Shown here piece by piece: positions 49,531 to 63,000 of a stretch of 64,000 bases of DNA; positions within the stretch are counted from its first letter, which is position 1, and every line of letters starts with the position of its first letter. A program made the position numbers and the translations under genes. A model generated the notes under the pieces. It made no database searches. It was not told the DNA's origin and saw nothing but the letters and a program-made list of their open reading frames with translations. Source of the DNA: Orthonyx spaldingii (lineage: Eukaryota > Chordata > Aves > Passeriformes > Orthonychidae); contig VZTJ01003241.1 of assembly GCA_013397795.1 (NCBI GenBank), positions 1,169,376 to 1,233,375 on the forward strand. The letters run 5' to 3'.

Positions 49531-52500
49531 GTTCTGTGTTGGGGTGAAAAAAAATCTTTGAACACATGTGTGTGCCAAGCCTTTGCACGTAGCCTGCTCT
49601 CCTCCTGACAGTGCTGCTGTGATGTGGGTGAGACTTCCCTGCTCTCTGTAGCAGAAATGTACTGGGTTTGTGTTGTCTGTGCTGGTGAAGATTGGCAGAG
49701 GCAGACTGCCTGCTTTCAGCAAGCATCTTTGGTTTATTTATGTCCCTGCTCTGAAGTCAGAGATGAGAAAGAAAGTGTTTTGTGCTTGCACTGGGGCAGT
49801 ACCAGTGCTGGTGTGTGATGTGCTTGTTTCTTTTGATACAGAAGAAGGTTCTGTGTTTATTTCAGAGGAAAATGTCCAAGCATTACATGCTCACCTGCAG
49901 GTGCATGTGGAAAAATAGCTGCAGCTGGATACTCCCCTTCACAAGAAACTGGTGATCAGCTCTGATTCTGCATTTATTTCTTCCTTTCATCTGCTTAGCA
50001 AAGCACCTAAGGCCTAGATAGCATCAGCTGTGCATCGTTAAAGTTCCTACTTCCAATCACATCTTCCTTTCAATTCCACATGGTAATCCCCAGCCATCTC
50101 TATGCTTGGCAGAAAGCCAAGTTCTTAAGGCCGGGATACCCTCCTCAGCTAAGGAGAAGGGCTTTCCCCAGAGAGATCCAAGGGAAGCCGGGGGAGAGCC
50201 TGGTCCTTTCTGTGCTCCCAGCTCCTTTTTGTTGTCAGAAAGAGTGCCCCTGCTTTGACTGTTTTCCTGCTCTTGGAAAACCTGAAGCTGTCACATCAAA
50301 CAACTCTTCAGAGCTTTCTGTCCTCTAATCATAGACCAGCCAAAACACAGGCAACCCTTCCTTTTCCAAGTTACGACTTCTTTCTCAGGATCTGTGGTGT
50401 TCCACAGTAATATCTATTTAGTTGTTATTCTAGATCCTCCTTGTTCTATTTTTTTCTTCCCATCATCTTTAACCTTTGCCTGTGGCAGCTGTGCAATCAG
50501 ACCAGAATCCAGATGAAGCTGCCTCTTTGATCCTAGCCTGCATTTAATAATAGGGCTCTGGTTGTTACTGAGGAAATAACATTACAGGGTGCATTGGCTC
50601 TTCTTTTGTCCAAAAGTTTAATTAGTGATTTGGGCAGTATACAGTCGTGTCCATGCTCTGAAGTAGTTGTATGGAATTAGGGATCCTGGATACTGAGGAG
50701 TGCATTTCCTGCCCTGTAATACCTGTTACACTTGGTATGTCATATATCTAAATGAACAGCATGTGGTAGATATGACAGCAGGTTCATAATACCTGTGAAA
50801 CCTCTGGATTCTGAGTTTTGCCTTCCTGGTTTTCTTGTCTCCTGGGAGCATTTGATAAGTTCTGGTACACAATCCAACTAGTTTTGGCAGTCCCAGAGCT
50901 AGATGTCATTTCTGTGGCACAGCTACATGGACGCTGGACACACAGGAACGTTTTAAGCTCTTAAATGCTTTCTGCTTTCATCCTGACAAGTAGCTACCAC
51001 AACTGTAAAACGGTCTCATCAGAGAAACTGAAAAAAAAAGCTACATAATTTTAAAAACAATTTAGATATAAAAATAATTTTGTGATAGTTTAGATGATAC
51101 CTCTTTAAAAATCTGAGAGTAATGAACTCTCAGAAACCCAGTGCTCAGGTTCTTGGAAGGTTTGTCCTGAGTGGACAGCAAAACCTACCCCAAAAGTTAG
51201 ACAAACTGTGAAGATAAGTGGTAAAGTTGGTTTGGAGTTTTGCCATTATAGCTTTATCTCCATAATATTGGGTCATACTCTGTGTGGCTTAGAACAGGAG
51301 ATTCACACTTTTTTTTTTTTAAACACTTGAATCTCAGTGAGAACTTCAAGTGTTATAGAAAGTATGCAAAAATTGAGGTTTGGAAATGACTCTAGGTGAG
51401 CAAAGCCAAAGTTTTCAGTCAGTAAACTAGTTCCTAAACCACTGAATTTGAAAGGGTTTGTCTGAAATTGTAGCTGACTTATCTGCATCTCCCTTGTATA
51501 ATTAAGAGTTTAAAAAAATTTGAAATGCTGAGACCAGAATTCAACAGCTTATCTTGAAAAAGAAAAAAGCTTGGCAGTGATTCTCCCTCTTTAGGAATGG
51601 GTGGGAAATTTTTAGTGTTGAAATACAAGTTTATACAAGTTTAGCAAGTCTAAATCTTGGTTTTTTCCAGACTGATTGAAACAGGAGACATTCTGCTGAT
51701 ATAACTCAGCCACTGAATGTAGTCCTTTAGCCCAAAATCCACCCTGGTGTGACTTAGTGAAAGTAATGGTCCAGCAATTTACAAGAGTGCGTAAGTACAA
51801 CAGTCCTGCTTGAAAAGTCAATTTCACCCCTTGTGAGCCAGGCAGGGACATCAGAAACCATTGGTTACTTTGATCCCAACCTTTATTGCTATTTTGAATT
51901 GAGGTTTGTTTCTCAATCCTGTTTCAGCATTTAGCCCTCACATTCTTGGGTTAGGACAAGGAGGGACAGTGATACAGAGGCAGGAGAGAGAGTGGAAAAT
52001 GAGGGTTTTCAGCGGCCTTCTTGGGAAAGCTTTTAAGTATTCATGAAACTGTGGCCTCTGCAAAGACTTCTCTGTGCTTTGGGAATTTCTCCAGTCCAAG
52101 GCAGATTTTCTTTCCATCCCCTGAGCAGGATAGTTCCATTCTGGAAATGAGGGTGGAAGGGATGTTGTATCCATCTGTGCTGAAGAATGTACTTCAAAAG
52201 AAGGTCCTATTGTTTCTTGCAGGAGATGAATTAAAGCAGAACTTTGACTGGAAACTGCTACCATCAGGTCTCTCGCCTGGAAGTGATTAGGTGGCAGTAC
52301 TCTTGAAAGTTTTGTATATTTAAGCTGTCTACAGAAGATGTTTCCTATCCTGTGCCTGAAGGTTTTTAAGATGGTGCTCTTCTTAAAAGCCAGTTCCCTT
52401 TGATATGCAGCCCCCCCAGTGCAAGGCAGAGGTGCACAGAAGGTAGGAACAGCCCAGCCTATTCTTTCCTGCCCCATCCTGTTTCCTAGCGTTGCTGGAA

Positions 52501-55500
52501 TCGATCCCTGTTGATTCTGGCACAGTCGTGCGAAAGTCACCAGGGGACAAAGGCTCCTTTTGTTGGGAGCTGCAGCCCGGGGCATGGACGTGCTTCTCAG
52601 CACTTGCCTCTTGCTGGGGCATCACGCAGTGATTCCAGCGTGATTTCAGAGCCTCCTGGGATGTGTGTGTGTTCTGTGTGCCTCGGCTCAGAGTCACCAC
52701 ACTGGCCAGAGAGTGTTTCCTATTGTCTTATTCTGGGAGAGGGAGAAGAGAAAAGGCATGAGTGAGGTTGAGGTTTGCACAAGAGGAAGCTCAATATTGG
52801 GTGAATGTGACCCTTTATGGCCAGGTGCAGATAACAAACAGTGAATTGACAGGGACAAACAGATGTTGTTCCCTGTTCTCTTCTACCTTCACTCTTAAAG
52901 ATACTCTATGCTGCTAATCTCAGTTGTGTGTTTGCTTTGTTTTGGGGTTTTGTTTTGTTTTTGCTAAACCCTGTCTTTGTTCTGTACTAGCATTTAACAC
53001 CTTTGAAACTCTGCAGGTTGCACATCACTGAAACTAAAATCAGGTGGTTGGTGGGTTGAAGTGTTGGAGGAGCAGGTTGGGAGTGAGGGAGTGAGCTGGG
53101 GAACACCCACCTGGTACAAGAAGTTCTCCTCCCTTCTCAGATTTCTGTTCCCCTCCATGGGAGGACTCCAGTTCCTGTCCTTGCTTGGCTGTGGTCACAC
53201 AGAGCTGTTTAAGGTGTAGGAAGTGAAACCTGTGGCAGGATAGGATCTAACAGGGAGGTTTTATTCTGTGCCCATAACTGATGAGGAAGAGAGCAGAGCA
53301 CTGCTCTTGCCAGTGAGAACTCAAAAGCTCATGTTTAATCTTCAAAACACTGTGTCCCATGCTCAGCAGGTATCTGCAGCATTGTCCAGTGTGATGGGGA
53401 CTGGAGCAGCTGCTGACAGCAGCCTCAATGCCTACCTCATTCTTGCAGGTGATAGCAGAAATATTTAGGTGATGGCACTTGCCTCCTGGGAATGAAGGCA
53501 CAGAGATGCATGCACATGCCAGTTTTGTTTTCCTGAGCTACCAGCGTGGGTAGCAGCAGCCATGGAACACTTGCTGGTTGCTGTCATAATTCATTTTTAT
53601 TAAAACCCTGCTGAGCCAGAATGAGTGTGTGGGAGCTGCCCAGGAGGCTGGTGTGACTGTGCTGGAAGGACACGGGTGTGAGCCAGCACGCGGCACACGC
53701 TGATGCCTGCAGCACCCAGGACTGAGGTGTGTCCTCGCCCGCTGCCAGCAGTGACCACAGCCCTGACACCACTGGTGCTGAACCTTGCTGAATGTGGCTG
53801 AGGTAGGAGCCTTACTGGATGTATAACTTTGGACAGCTGTACTGGAAGGCCTGGCATAGCTCTGTGTTTAAAGACCAAGAAAGAGTCCACTTAGTTCCCC
53901 TTACTTCTGCCTGGGAATTACAGAAAACAGAGAAGCCTTTATAAGGTTTTTAGCAAGAAATCTCATCACTATGGTTCTTTTGTTTTGTACCCCACTCACT
54001 CCAGGTTTAAGTCTTTATTGATAACTGGAGTAGAATATGTCATGTTAGTCTTAATGAGGTGCTTATTCTTTTGTCAGGTACACCAGGTACTGGCTCCTAT
54101 TGCTAGGGTTAGACCGGGCAGACTGTGAGTTGTGTCTGTGGTGCAGGAGGTTTTTTTCCATTTGTGTAGCTGAGTTGTGTGTGAATGAGTCAGTGGGATT
54201 GAAGGAGGTTCACTTAAACCATGAAGAAGAATGTACCTCATGAATAAAAGTCTCATCTATGCTCTAGATGAACTAGAGCAGGGCTTCAAACCTTTTCTTG
54301 GGTCATGGGGCCTTAATTTTCTTTTCCAGGGATTTGGGCTTCACTGTAAATGCCAGATATACAGCTCGCTTTCCATAGTTGTTCTTCATTGGCCTTGAAG
54401 TCTGCAGACCACATGCTGAAAATCACGCGACATTCTTTTGTGTTTATTGCCAGATCTGTAATTTCAACCCAGTATCTTCTGGCCTTGCTGTCTGTTTAAC
54501 TCTCTGTGTTGTTTACAATTGGGGAAAAAAAGTTGAACCACCATCCCACAATCTAGCATGACTGTTGCAGAGTGAGCTCAGACATTTATTTTTTTCCCAG
54601 CATGGTCTCCTGCATCTGAAATCCTGCGCTGAGGTAACAGATTTGTTTGTGGCAATGGTCTAAAGACTCATGGGTTTTCTCCCCATTTTGAAGAAGTTGG
54701 ATGAATGACAGTGTACCTTTCATGTGTTCTTTGTATTTATGGGGTACTTTTTAATTAAAACCTGGCGACCCCCACCCATGCTGTGTTGAACCACCGGAAG
54801 CACAATATGTTGGTGAGAGCTGGACACTGCCCATCCAAACATGGGCAAAGCAAAATTGCCCGCTCAGATCTGGCTCCCAGAGTGGTGAGATGGTTTTGCA
54901 CTGAGTGCCTCCCTCGTTGATCCCTTTGTCTCTGCTGAGAAGGATGATTTTTGGCAATACTTGGTGGAAGTTGTTTGGCTGATGCCTGCATTTGCCTGGG
55001 TATCACTGTTCATCTCACCTTCTGACTGACAATTGCTCCCGTGAGTAATCAGAAAAGCAGTAAATTCTACAGCAACTCACATGTGTCATCTGTGGCTGCT
55101 TTCTGATGCTTCCTACAGTGCCAGATCATCTGTTGTGGTTTCTGCCTTATTTCATGTATTGAAGCCCTGCCCTTCCTGTTCCCCCGAGCATAGATCCGGA
55201 CTCTCCTCTGCAGGGTTCATTCTCTGGGAATTTCATTTTCTGAGTAGGTGAACAAAACCTTCAATCACTCTAGTCACTGAAATCTTAGTTCCCTTTTTTT
55301 GCTGGTTGTGTCTCTTCCCTGACTTTGGCAGCAAGCAAGAACAGAAGCAGGCTGGGGAACCACCAGGATAAGGGGGTCTATGTCAAAACAAAAGTTAATC
55401 TTAAGTTGCCTATGGAAAAAATCCACTGCAAGGAACTGGGCAAATGGAAAAGGCCTCTGTTGTATTTCATGTGTGAGATGAAGAAGGGTAAAATTGCTTG

Positions 55501-57007
55501 CACGTAATTATCTGGAATAAAAATGCTTTAGATGTTGACTTTATAGTAAAGATTCAAACATGGCTCTGTTCCAGAGATAAGCTTTTCAAAAAGCTGTTTG
55601 GGAGACTGATCATTACACAAAGTTGTACATGTCTGTCTGGAGACAGTTAATGTTTACATGAGACTGGTTTTAGAATAGATAACTTGTCCTGTTTGTTGTA
55701 ACAAAGCATTTAAATGTATCCTGTGGGACCGAAGTACAAAAGCTTGTTTGGTCCCTTCTTATTTGGCTATCACAGTAAATTTCGTGCAGCAGAGTCAGTT
55801 GAATGGAGTGCTGGCATTTAAGTGCTCCTACACTGGTGAATCTACCTGAAGGTCACAGCTTGGTGCTTTTGTCACTGTGGTGGTGACCTGTACTGACAGT
55901 ATATCTCAGAGCGCAGCCTGACTGGTTAGTGGGCATGGTTGCAATGTATCAAAGTGAGTTAGAAAGTATGCTGTGCTGAGTTTGCTCTTGTTCCAGTGTG
56001 TGCAGTCAGGTCTTTGTGTCTTTCGTACAGAGCCATTGAGTCTTGCAGCAGCATTGCACAGGCAGCACTGAACAGAAAAGGAGTCTGGCCACCTTCTTCT
56101 GAGGGCAAAGTTGCTGCAAGGCTGGGACATACATGTCCATACTGCTGCAGAGTGAGTCCAGGACTAGAGATGTGTTAGCAGGTTCTTTGGTCCAGCTTCT
56201 TAAGTGAACTGTGTATTTGAATCCTTCATGGCTGTCCAGCATAGTGCAAGGGTGTCTGTAGCATGTCAATTTAGCATATTGAATATGAAATGTAATGTTA
56301 AAGGTTGTGAATGGTCTTAGATACCGTCAGGGGCTTCTCTGTTCTGTGCATGTGTAAAGTGTGTAAGGTGGGGTTTCAAGTCACTGGCTCTTGGTACTGC
56401 AAAGGGGATCTAGAAAAAGTTTGTGGAATATAGAAATCTTGGCATAAAGATTTAGTGACTTTAGACATAAAGATGTCCTGATGGTGTTCTTGCAGCCCAT
56501 GTTGAATTATAGAGGGGATTTTACAAAGCTGTGCAGTTGGTGGTGGCATAACCAAAGGTGGGCAGCAGTGAATGCGCATGAGGTCTAAACAGGAGTGATG
56601 TGGTTAAAGAGGCGTGCGGTGATCCAGAGACAGCTTGAGTTGTATCTGGACTTGCTGCCTCCTGGTAACCCTTTACAAATAAAATCTTGACGAAGAGGAG
56701 ATAAAAGCAACTGGATGGGCTTCCAGCCTTCCTTTTGTGAGTGCTGCTAGCAGTGGAATAAGAGTGCTTTAACCACAGAAGGTCAGCAAGGCCTTCGGGC
56801 TCCAGACAGACATTATGATTTTATTTGTGGCCTGTATAACAAGATTAGCACCAAATGACTCGCAGAACAAGTCAGGTGGTCTTTAATCTTCTGTATCTGG
56901 GTTGGTATGAAGACATTTTCATTATCATGACAAATGCTGTGGCTGAAAACTTTGACAAAATCAGGTCTTCAGTGACACGTGTTTTCTGTAGGAACTCTCA
57001 ACTTTAA

Positions 57008-57140
57008 TAAAAACAAAACATTGAGTGTGTTTCTTTTCTTGGGGTGTGTTTTTTGTTGTGTTTTGTTTTATTTATTTTTTTTTTTGGTTGTTGTTTTGTC
57101 GTGGGGATTTTTGTTGGGTTTTGTTTGTTTGGGTTTTTTT
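57008..57140. repeat. T/G-rich low-complexity tract
   Basis: About 130 bases on the + strand made almost wholly of T and G, with poly(T) up to 12 and several GGGG or GGG runs. The ORFs through it (strings of F, C, V, L) are composition artefacts. Confidence 0.85.
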
Positions 57141-59993
57141 ACAAAAAGACGAAAATTTCCACAGGGAACCCATGAAGTTGTTAAAGTTTTTGGTGGGAGG
57201 GAGATCTCTGTGGTGATTTCAGCGGTGGTGCCGAACTTTCCTGACTGAGGGGGCAGTGGATATCACAGCTGAAGCTACAAGTTATATGAGATTTCATTCT
57301 GGACTGCAGGTTCCTTTCTGATTCCTGGGTTACTTTCACGTGTGTACTTACAGGCTGCAAGCTCCTAATGATTGCTCCAGCATGAAGACGTAATGTTCGT
57401 AGTATTAATAAGTAGGCGAATCTTCATAATAAATGAACTCTATGCTAAATAAAGTTTGTGCTTTAACAACCCAGATATTCCCCTGTCTATTAACTGCTCC
57501 TGTGATCATGGCTGACCTTTATGCCACAAGACCACAGGGCATAGCTGAGTTTGCCCCCATGCAGGAGTGAGCTCAGATCCAGACTAGAATATCTTTATTT
57601 TGTCTCCATTTCAAGCTTCCTGTAAGCAACACAATTGACAAAGTCAAAGGAATAAGTCAGAACCACCCTGAAAATATCAGTTTATATGTCATGTTGAAAT
57701 TGTTCTGGAGTTTTCTTTATGTTGAAGTGAAGCTAATCTCGTTTTTTTTAAATGAGAAACATTAACCTACGTAAATACCAGGTGACTTGCTTATCAAATA
57801 CTGGGATGGGATGGGGAAGGGAGTTGTATTTTAAAAGTGGAGATCCTGGATTGATAATGAAAATGCAATTGGAGTTAATAATTTCTGGCAAGGTAACTTG
57901 TGCTCCTTTATATCACTCCCCTTTTGCTTATTATCTGGGCATGGTAACTTTATGGTTCTGCATTGTAACAGCTCAAGAGGTTTGTAAAGGACTTTGATTT
58001 GCACAACTTTTGTAGGAGAGAACAAAGAAGCCCAGACTCCGACCCGTGAATTTTCAAGAGGCCCCTTAAACCCCTTTTGAAAGTGTGCTGAGGGTGAAGT
58101 CAGCTGTGCAGGAAGGGTGAGAACAGCGTGCTTGACTCTTCTTGCAGGAGCTGGGACCATTTAGAACTGTGGCACTGCTTCTGTGTACCAGATGTATAAT
58201 AAAAGCATGTGAAGATAGTGAACGGAAGAACACAAGCAAGAGGGACGCCAGGACAGAGTAGCAGGGGGCTGTCACTGGGCACGTGGGTATCTTAGCAACC
58301 ATTATGATTCTGACTGATATTTGTATCATTTTACTAATGTCTGAGGATTGAAGGAGTAATGATGATGTCTGTAGACATACAGGTGTTCTTTTAGTGGATA
58401 AACAGAGACATAAGCCATGTGGTGGGCAAGGAGTGCTCAGGCACTGGTGGCTGTAGTTCCAGTGATACACATGCGTAGGGACTGGGGGGAGGGACATAAC
58501 TCCCTTCCTTTAGATACTGCCCAGCATTGCTCCATGCAGAAAGCCACAAATCATGTCTTTTTTTTGGTTACTCTGCTTTTTCTATAGGTACTGTCTCTGC
58601 TCTGCTTTTGAAGGTCTGTGTTGTAAATTTAAGGTCTGTGGTGCATAAGCAGACATTCTCTTCTTTACACCTTTTCATATCCGAGATGCAAAACAAAATG
58701 AGTGGGCCTGGTTGTGTCCACAAGCACTGCCACAAAGCTGGAATCACTCTAATAAAAGCAGTGGAGCTTGCTTCCAGGTTACTGAATATCCACCTGTTAC
58801 CCAGAGGTTCTTACATTCTCAGTGAGCTCATTTTGAGAGATGAGAGATTGCAGGTGCCAGGCTGCCTTCCTGTCACTCTGTAATAGGATGTGAATGGGAT
58901 GGTGCAAAGCAAATGCTGGTTCTTTGTGACACACCCCTGAGTGATGATGTGGTGAGCTGCGCCCACGCTCAGCCCAGTCCGCTCGTGTGCTGCTCTGCAA
59001 ACCAGGGGCAGCTGCACTGATTCATCTATAAAATGTTCTTGTTTTCTATGAATCCGCTTGAAATTTCAGGCCTTTCCAAGTGAGGCTGTAACATCAAGTG
59101 GTGGCATGTGGAGCTGGGCCTTGGGAGAGCTGCAGGTTGTTGGCAGTTCCCCTGGTTATTAATGGCCACAGCAAGGGCTCGCAGATTCTGAGAACAGACC
59201 CTGCATTTGCTTTGGGGGAGACAGCTGACAATGGTGTTTGATACAGCAATATGTCTCTGCCTGGCTTTTGATTGACAGTAACACAAACTCGTTCTCCTCC
59301 CAGCCATGGCTTAAACCTGGTGACATTTACAGCAGAGTTAACTTCTCCGGTCTAAGTTTAGATGGTGATTTTGTGTTTGTCTGCACATGCGTGCTTAATA
59401 AGATACAAAAACAGGGGAGGCCTTCTCCAAATGAAAAAGTAACAGGAATTTCAAACCATGTCTGAATGTGAAAGAGGGAGGTGTTAAACCTTAATGGATT
59501 TTCATGGACTAGTTGCCATAGATTCTCATGTAAGATACCAGAGTGTTGAAGGGTTATTACCTATTTTGGCACTTCAGGTTTGCTCTCATTAAATGTGTGG
59601 TAAATTTTTGTAACTATGGGGCTGTCGGTATGACTGGGTGGTTTTGGACTTTCTGGGCAAGCTGAACTTAGAATTGGCTGGTAGCCTTAGCCCCACCTGT
59701 GCACAGCTAATGACATGTTTTGTGGGTGTATGTTCGTAAGCCATCTGGAAATAGCATGTGGTCTTAGCTGGCTGCTGAGATTTCATTTCTTGCCTTGCAG
59801 CCCTGTTACTCTTTCAGAAGAGTCTCCTGTTAATGAACCTTGTTGCAAGAGAAAAATTCTCCTGCCTCCCACAGCAGGCTAGACCAAGAGAACAGAGCTG
59901 GCAATGTGCTTCTCAGCCTCGCATTGAAGGATGAGGACTATCAGGGGAAGCCTGTTCCATTTAATCTTCAAGCAAATGGTGCTGAAGCACAGT

Positions 59994-60007
59994 GAGAGAG
60001 AGAGAGG
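59994..60007. repeat. (GA)7 microsatellite
   Basis: A short GA dinucleotide run in BIN1 intron 1. Confidence 0.9.
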
Positions 60008-63000
60008 GAGGAGCAGATCCTTGTCCAGTGATGGCTGAGCCAGAAATGTCCTGAGCTTTTGCATAACTTGACACTGTTAAATAAATGGTGCTTGAGTGAG
60101 AGCACCTTTTGGTCACTTTGCTTGGAAGGCTATTTCAGATGAATGACCCAAAGAGGAATGGTTTTATTTCCCATTATAGATCTTTGGTAAGCTTTCATTC
60201 CTTCAGGAACGTGACTTTCTTCTGATGCTGTCTTCTCCAAGGTCTGGTCTGGAAGCAGTTTTTTAACCCAAATAGAAATATCTGCCCCTTCACCTGGGCC
60301 CTGATGCTCCATATCCTCCACTAGATGTATGAAGGATTTGCACCAATGTTCCTCTGACATCATGATGAAAAATGTACTATAAGAGCTGATGGAATTCCTC
60401 AACCCTTTGTGAATATTATGAACAACTTACTGGCCTCATGTTTCTGGAGAGTTGACCTGTCAATTCAGACAGTGCTAACAGAGTTACTTGGGCAGAAAGG
60501 TCTGTTTTGAAGTGGTGTCCAGAGAAGCCATACGCATAAACCAGATGAATTGAGAACAATACTAGCATTTAGAAAAGTGGTTTCATCCATCTTTTATAAG
60601 ACAGGAAAGCTCCTGGGTTTGGCTCCTTTTTTATCTAAAATGAAGGTGTAAATGTATAATCAGGGTAGAGGTACTGGATGGCATTAGCCCTCTCAGAACT
60701 GTTCTGTCAGCAGTCCACATGTCTTTGGATCCACCTTACTTCGCTTCTGTGTTCCTTGTCACATACGATGAACGATGATACAAAACAGACCAGGCTTTTG
60801 CAGCTGCACTGATGCTGTAATCAGCAATCCTGGTTGCCTGGATTTGGGATTTTCTGGGACATGGAGTATCAGGGTGAGAGAGAAGAGTTGGTCCATCAGC
60901 GCTCCTTTGAATGAAACATACTGAGTTCTGCTGACTGATGTATCTTATTTCAGTAGCTGTGTAGGGGATAGTACCGAAATCCCTAGGCATCCATGTGACA
61001 TCTATAAAGATACAAGTGGTAGATTGGTACTGCCTTTCTTGGAGGAAAATAGAATAGGAAATACTTTTTCTTTCCACATTTCATCAAATGAAGAGATGTT
61101 TTGAGCCATGTCTAGCTGCCCAGTGCTCTCATTGAAATACTTTGCAGTTTTAAGTTAACCGTTCTTGTGTTGTTTCATGGACCTGTTTTAATGTTGATGA
61201 ATGTATGGTGCACAGCAGGAATAAAAACAATCTGAAGATCTTTTAACAGACCCCTCTCCAACTGATTTATAGTGACCAAATTTCCTCAGTGTGCCTTTTT
61301 CTTCTCCTTAGGGAGTGACAGCTCATGTCCACTTGTTCGTAATATATTCAGCATCTGTCGACACCCTTCCAGCATGAAGCTGAGCAGAGCCATCTTGTCC
61401 AAGGCTGGTAACTGAGCTCTGAGACTGCCGTCAAAAATAAAAGCTGCTGAGCTTGAACCAGATCTGGATATCTGAGAACTGGAAACTGTGAAGGACAGAA
61501 GCGACTGAGTTGATAACTAGGAGCACTGCATGCTTTGCCATGTACCATGTTTAAGGATTTTGCAAACAATGCTGCTGCCTTAGCATATGAAAGAGCCCTC
61601 TCTCTTTAAAAGAAAAGAAAACAAAAAAAAGCGAAAGCACCCTGGGGTGCCTCTCCCACTCTGACTTCATCCACCAAACACACAAGATGCAGACACTCAG
61701 CAGTCCCTGCTGTCTGGTGCAGGTGTGACAGAGCCTCAGCACAGCACCCTTGCTGCCCTGTGCTGATGTCAGCAGAGCTGGGCTCTCTCAGCTGCCCTTG
61801 GCATCTTCTTCCACCTAAGAAAAAGACACTTGAGAAGTCTACACAGCCCTATGTTGAGGATATAGTTGTGATCCTTTGGAAAGAGGGGCAGCTGAACGCC
61901 TCATGTCATTGCCTGCTGTGGGAACATACGTGACTGGTAACATGGGGACAGCATCCCCTTTCACACTGCTGGTCAATGTAGGTGGTGAAATGTGGAAGGA
62001 CCCTGTTCTCCCCAAATGGTGCAATCAAGAAATGTCATTTATATTGTACTTGGTACAGATGTGGTGAGTGTCCTTGTGTCCTTCGCCTGGATTTGTGTTT
62101 TTGGGAGAAAACAATGAAGCATTCTGGATTTGACCTTTGCAGAGATTAAAGCATTTGCTGCCAGGCCAGCCAGGTGGTCTTGGCGTAGTCTCTGCATGGT
62201 ATCTTCCCTCTAAAGATCTCCAAGTTCAGGGTCCATCTTGCTGGTATCTAATAGAGCAAATGTGCTTGATGCAGATGTGTTCACAGTAGTTGTTATTGGA
62301 AGGAGAGAGCTTGTGCTTGGCAACCTGTTCTTAGACGGAAGAGAATCTGGAGAGTGGTCATATGACTTAAAAAACCTACTGATTTTTTCAGAAATGTCTT
62401 TTCACTTCTGACCACTGAGAGGGTGTTACTGTAGGGTCTTTAATAAAAGAAGGCTTCTACACTGCCAGTTTTAAAAATCCATGCAAGCATATTTTGAGCT
62501 TCTCCTAGGACCACTAATAAAAAATACTGGACATACTATTGTTAAGGGAGCAATTCTATTTGTGAGTTTTTTCTTTTCCTTTTTTTAAAAATTACTTTGA
62601 GTAACATTTTAGGTGGAATAATGCGCTTGTGGTGTAGCTTTTAAATATATCCCAGTGATATTGGGGAGCTCTTGAGTTTGGGGGTTTGGAGGTTTTAAGT
62701 CTGTACTGTTTTTTTAAAATTTTTTTTTTTCTTTAGAGCTCAACTGGATGCATTCAGAAGTAATATGAATAATTTTTTCCCACTGAAGGTGCTTATCTGA
62801 AATAAAAGCAAGGGAGTGCATATGGAGCCTGCCCATTTCTTCAAAGACCTTGTTATTTATAGGCTTTTTGCCAAAGCTGATGCCACAAAAAATTGACTGA
62901 GCCCCTGGGCTTTGTGTACACTTGAATGTCATCTTTATCTTTTTCCTTAATGAGTCTGTATGAGGCTGGAATCAGCACAGATTAGCTGCACAATACTTAC

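Noticed and set aside
51938..52603. 221-codon minus-strand ORF in BIN1 intron 1
   Set aside because: No recognisable family, low-information composition and no promoter or poly(A) context. Treated as chance.
53600..53890. GC-rich patch with minus-strand ORF near 53.7 kb
   Set aside because: Locally CpG-richer than its surroundings but short, with no conserved motif or transcript signal visible.
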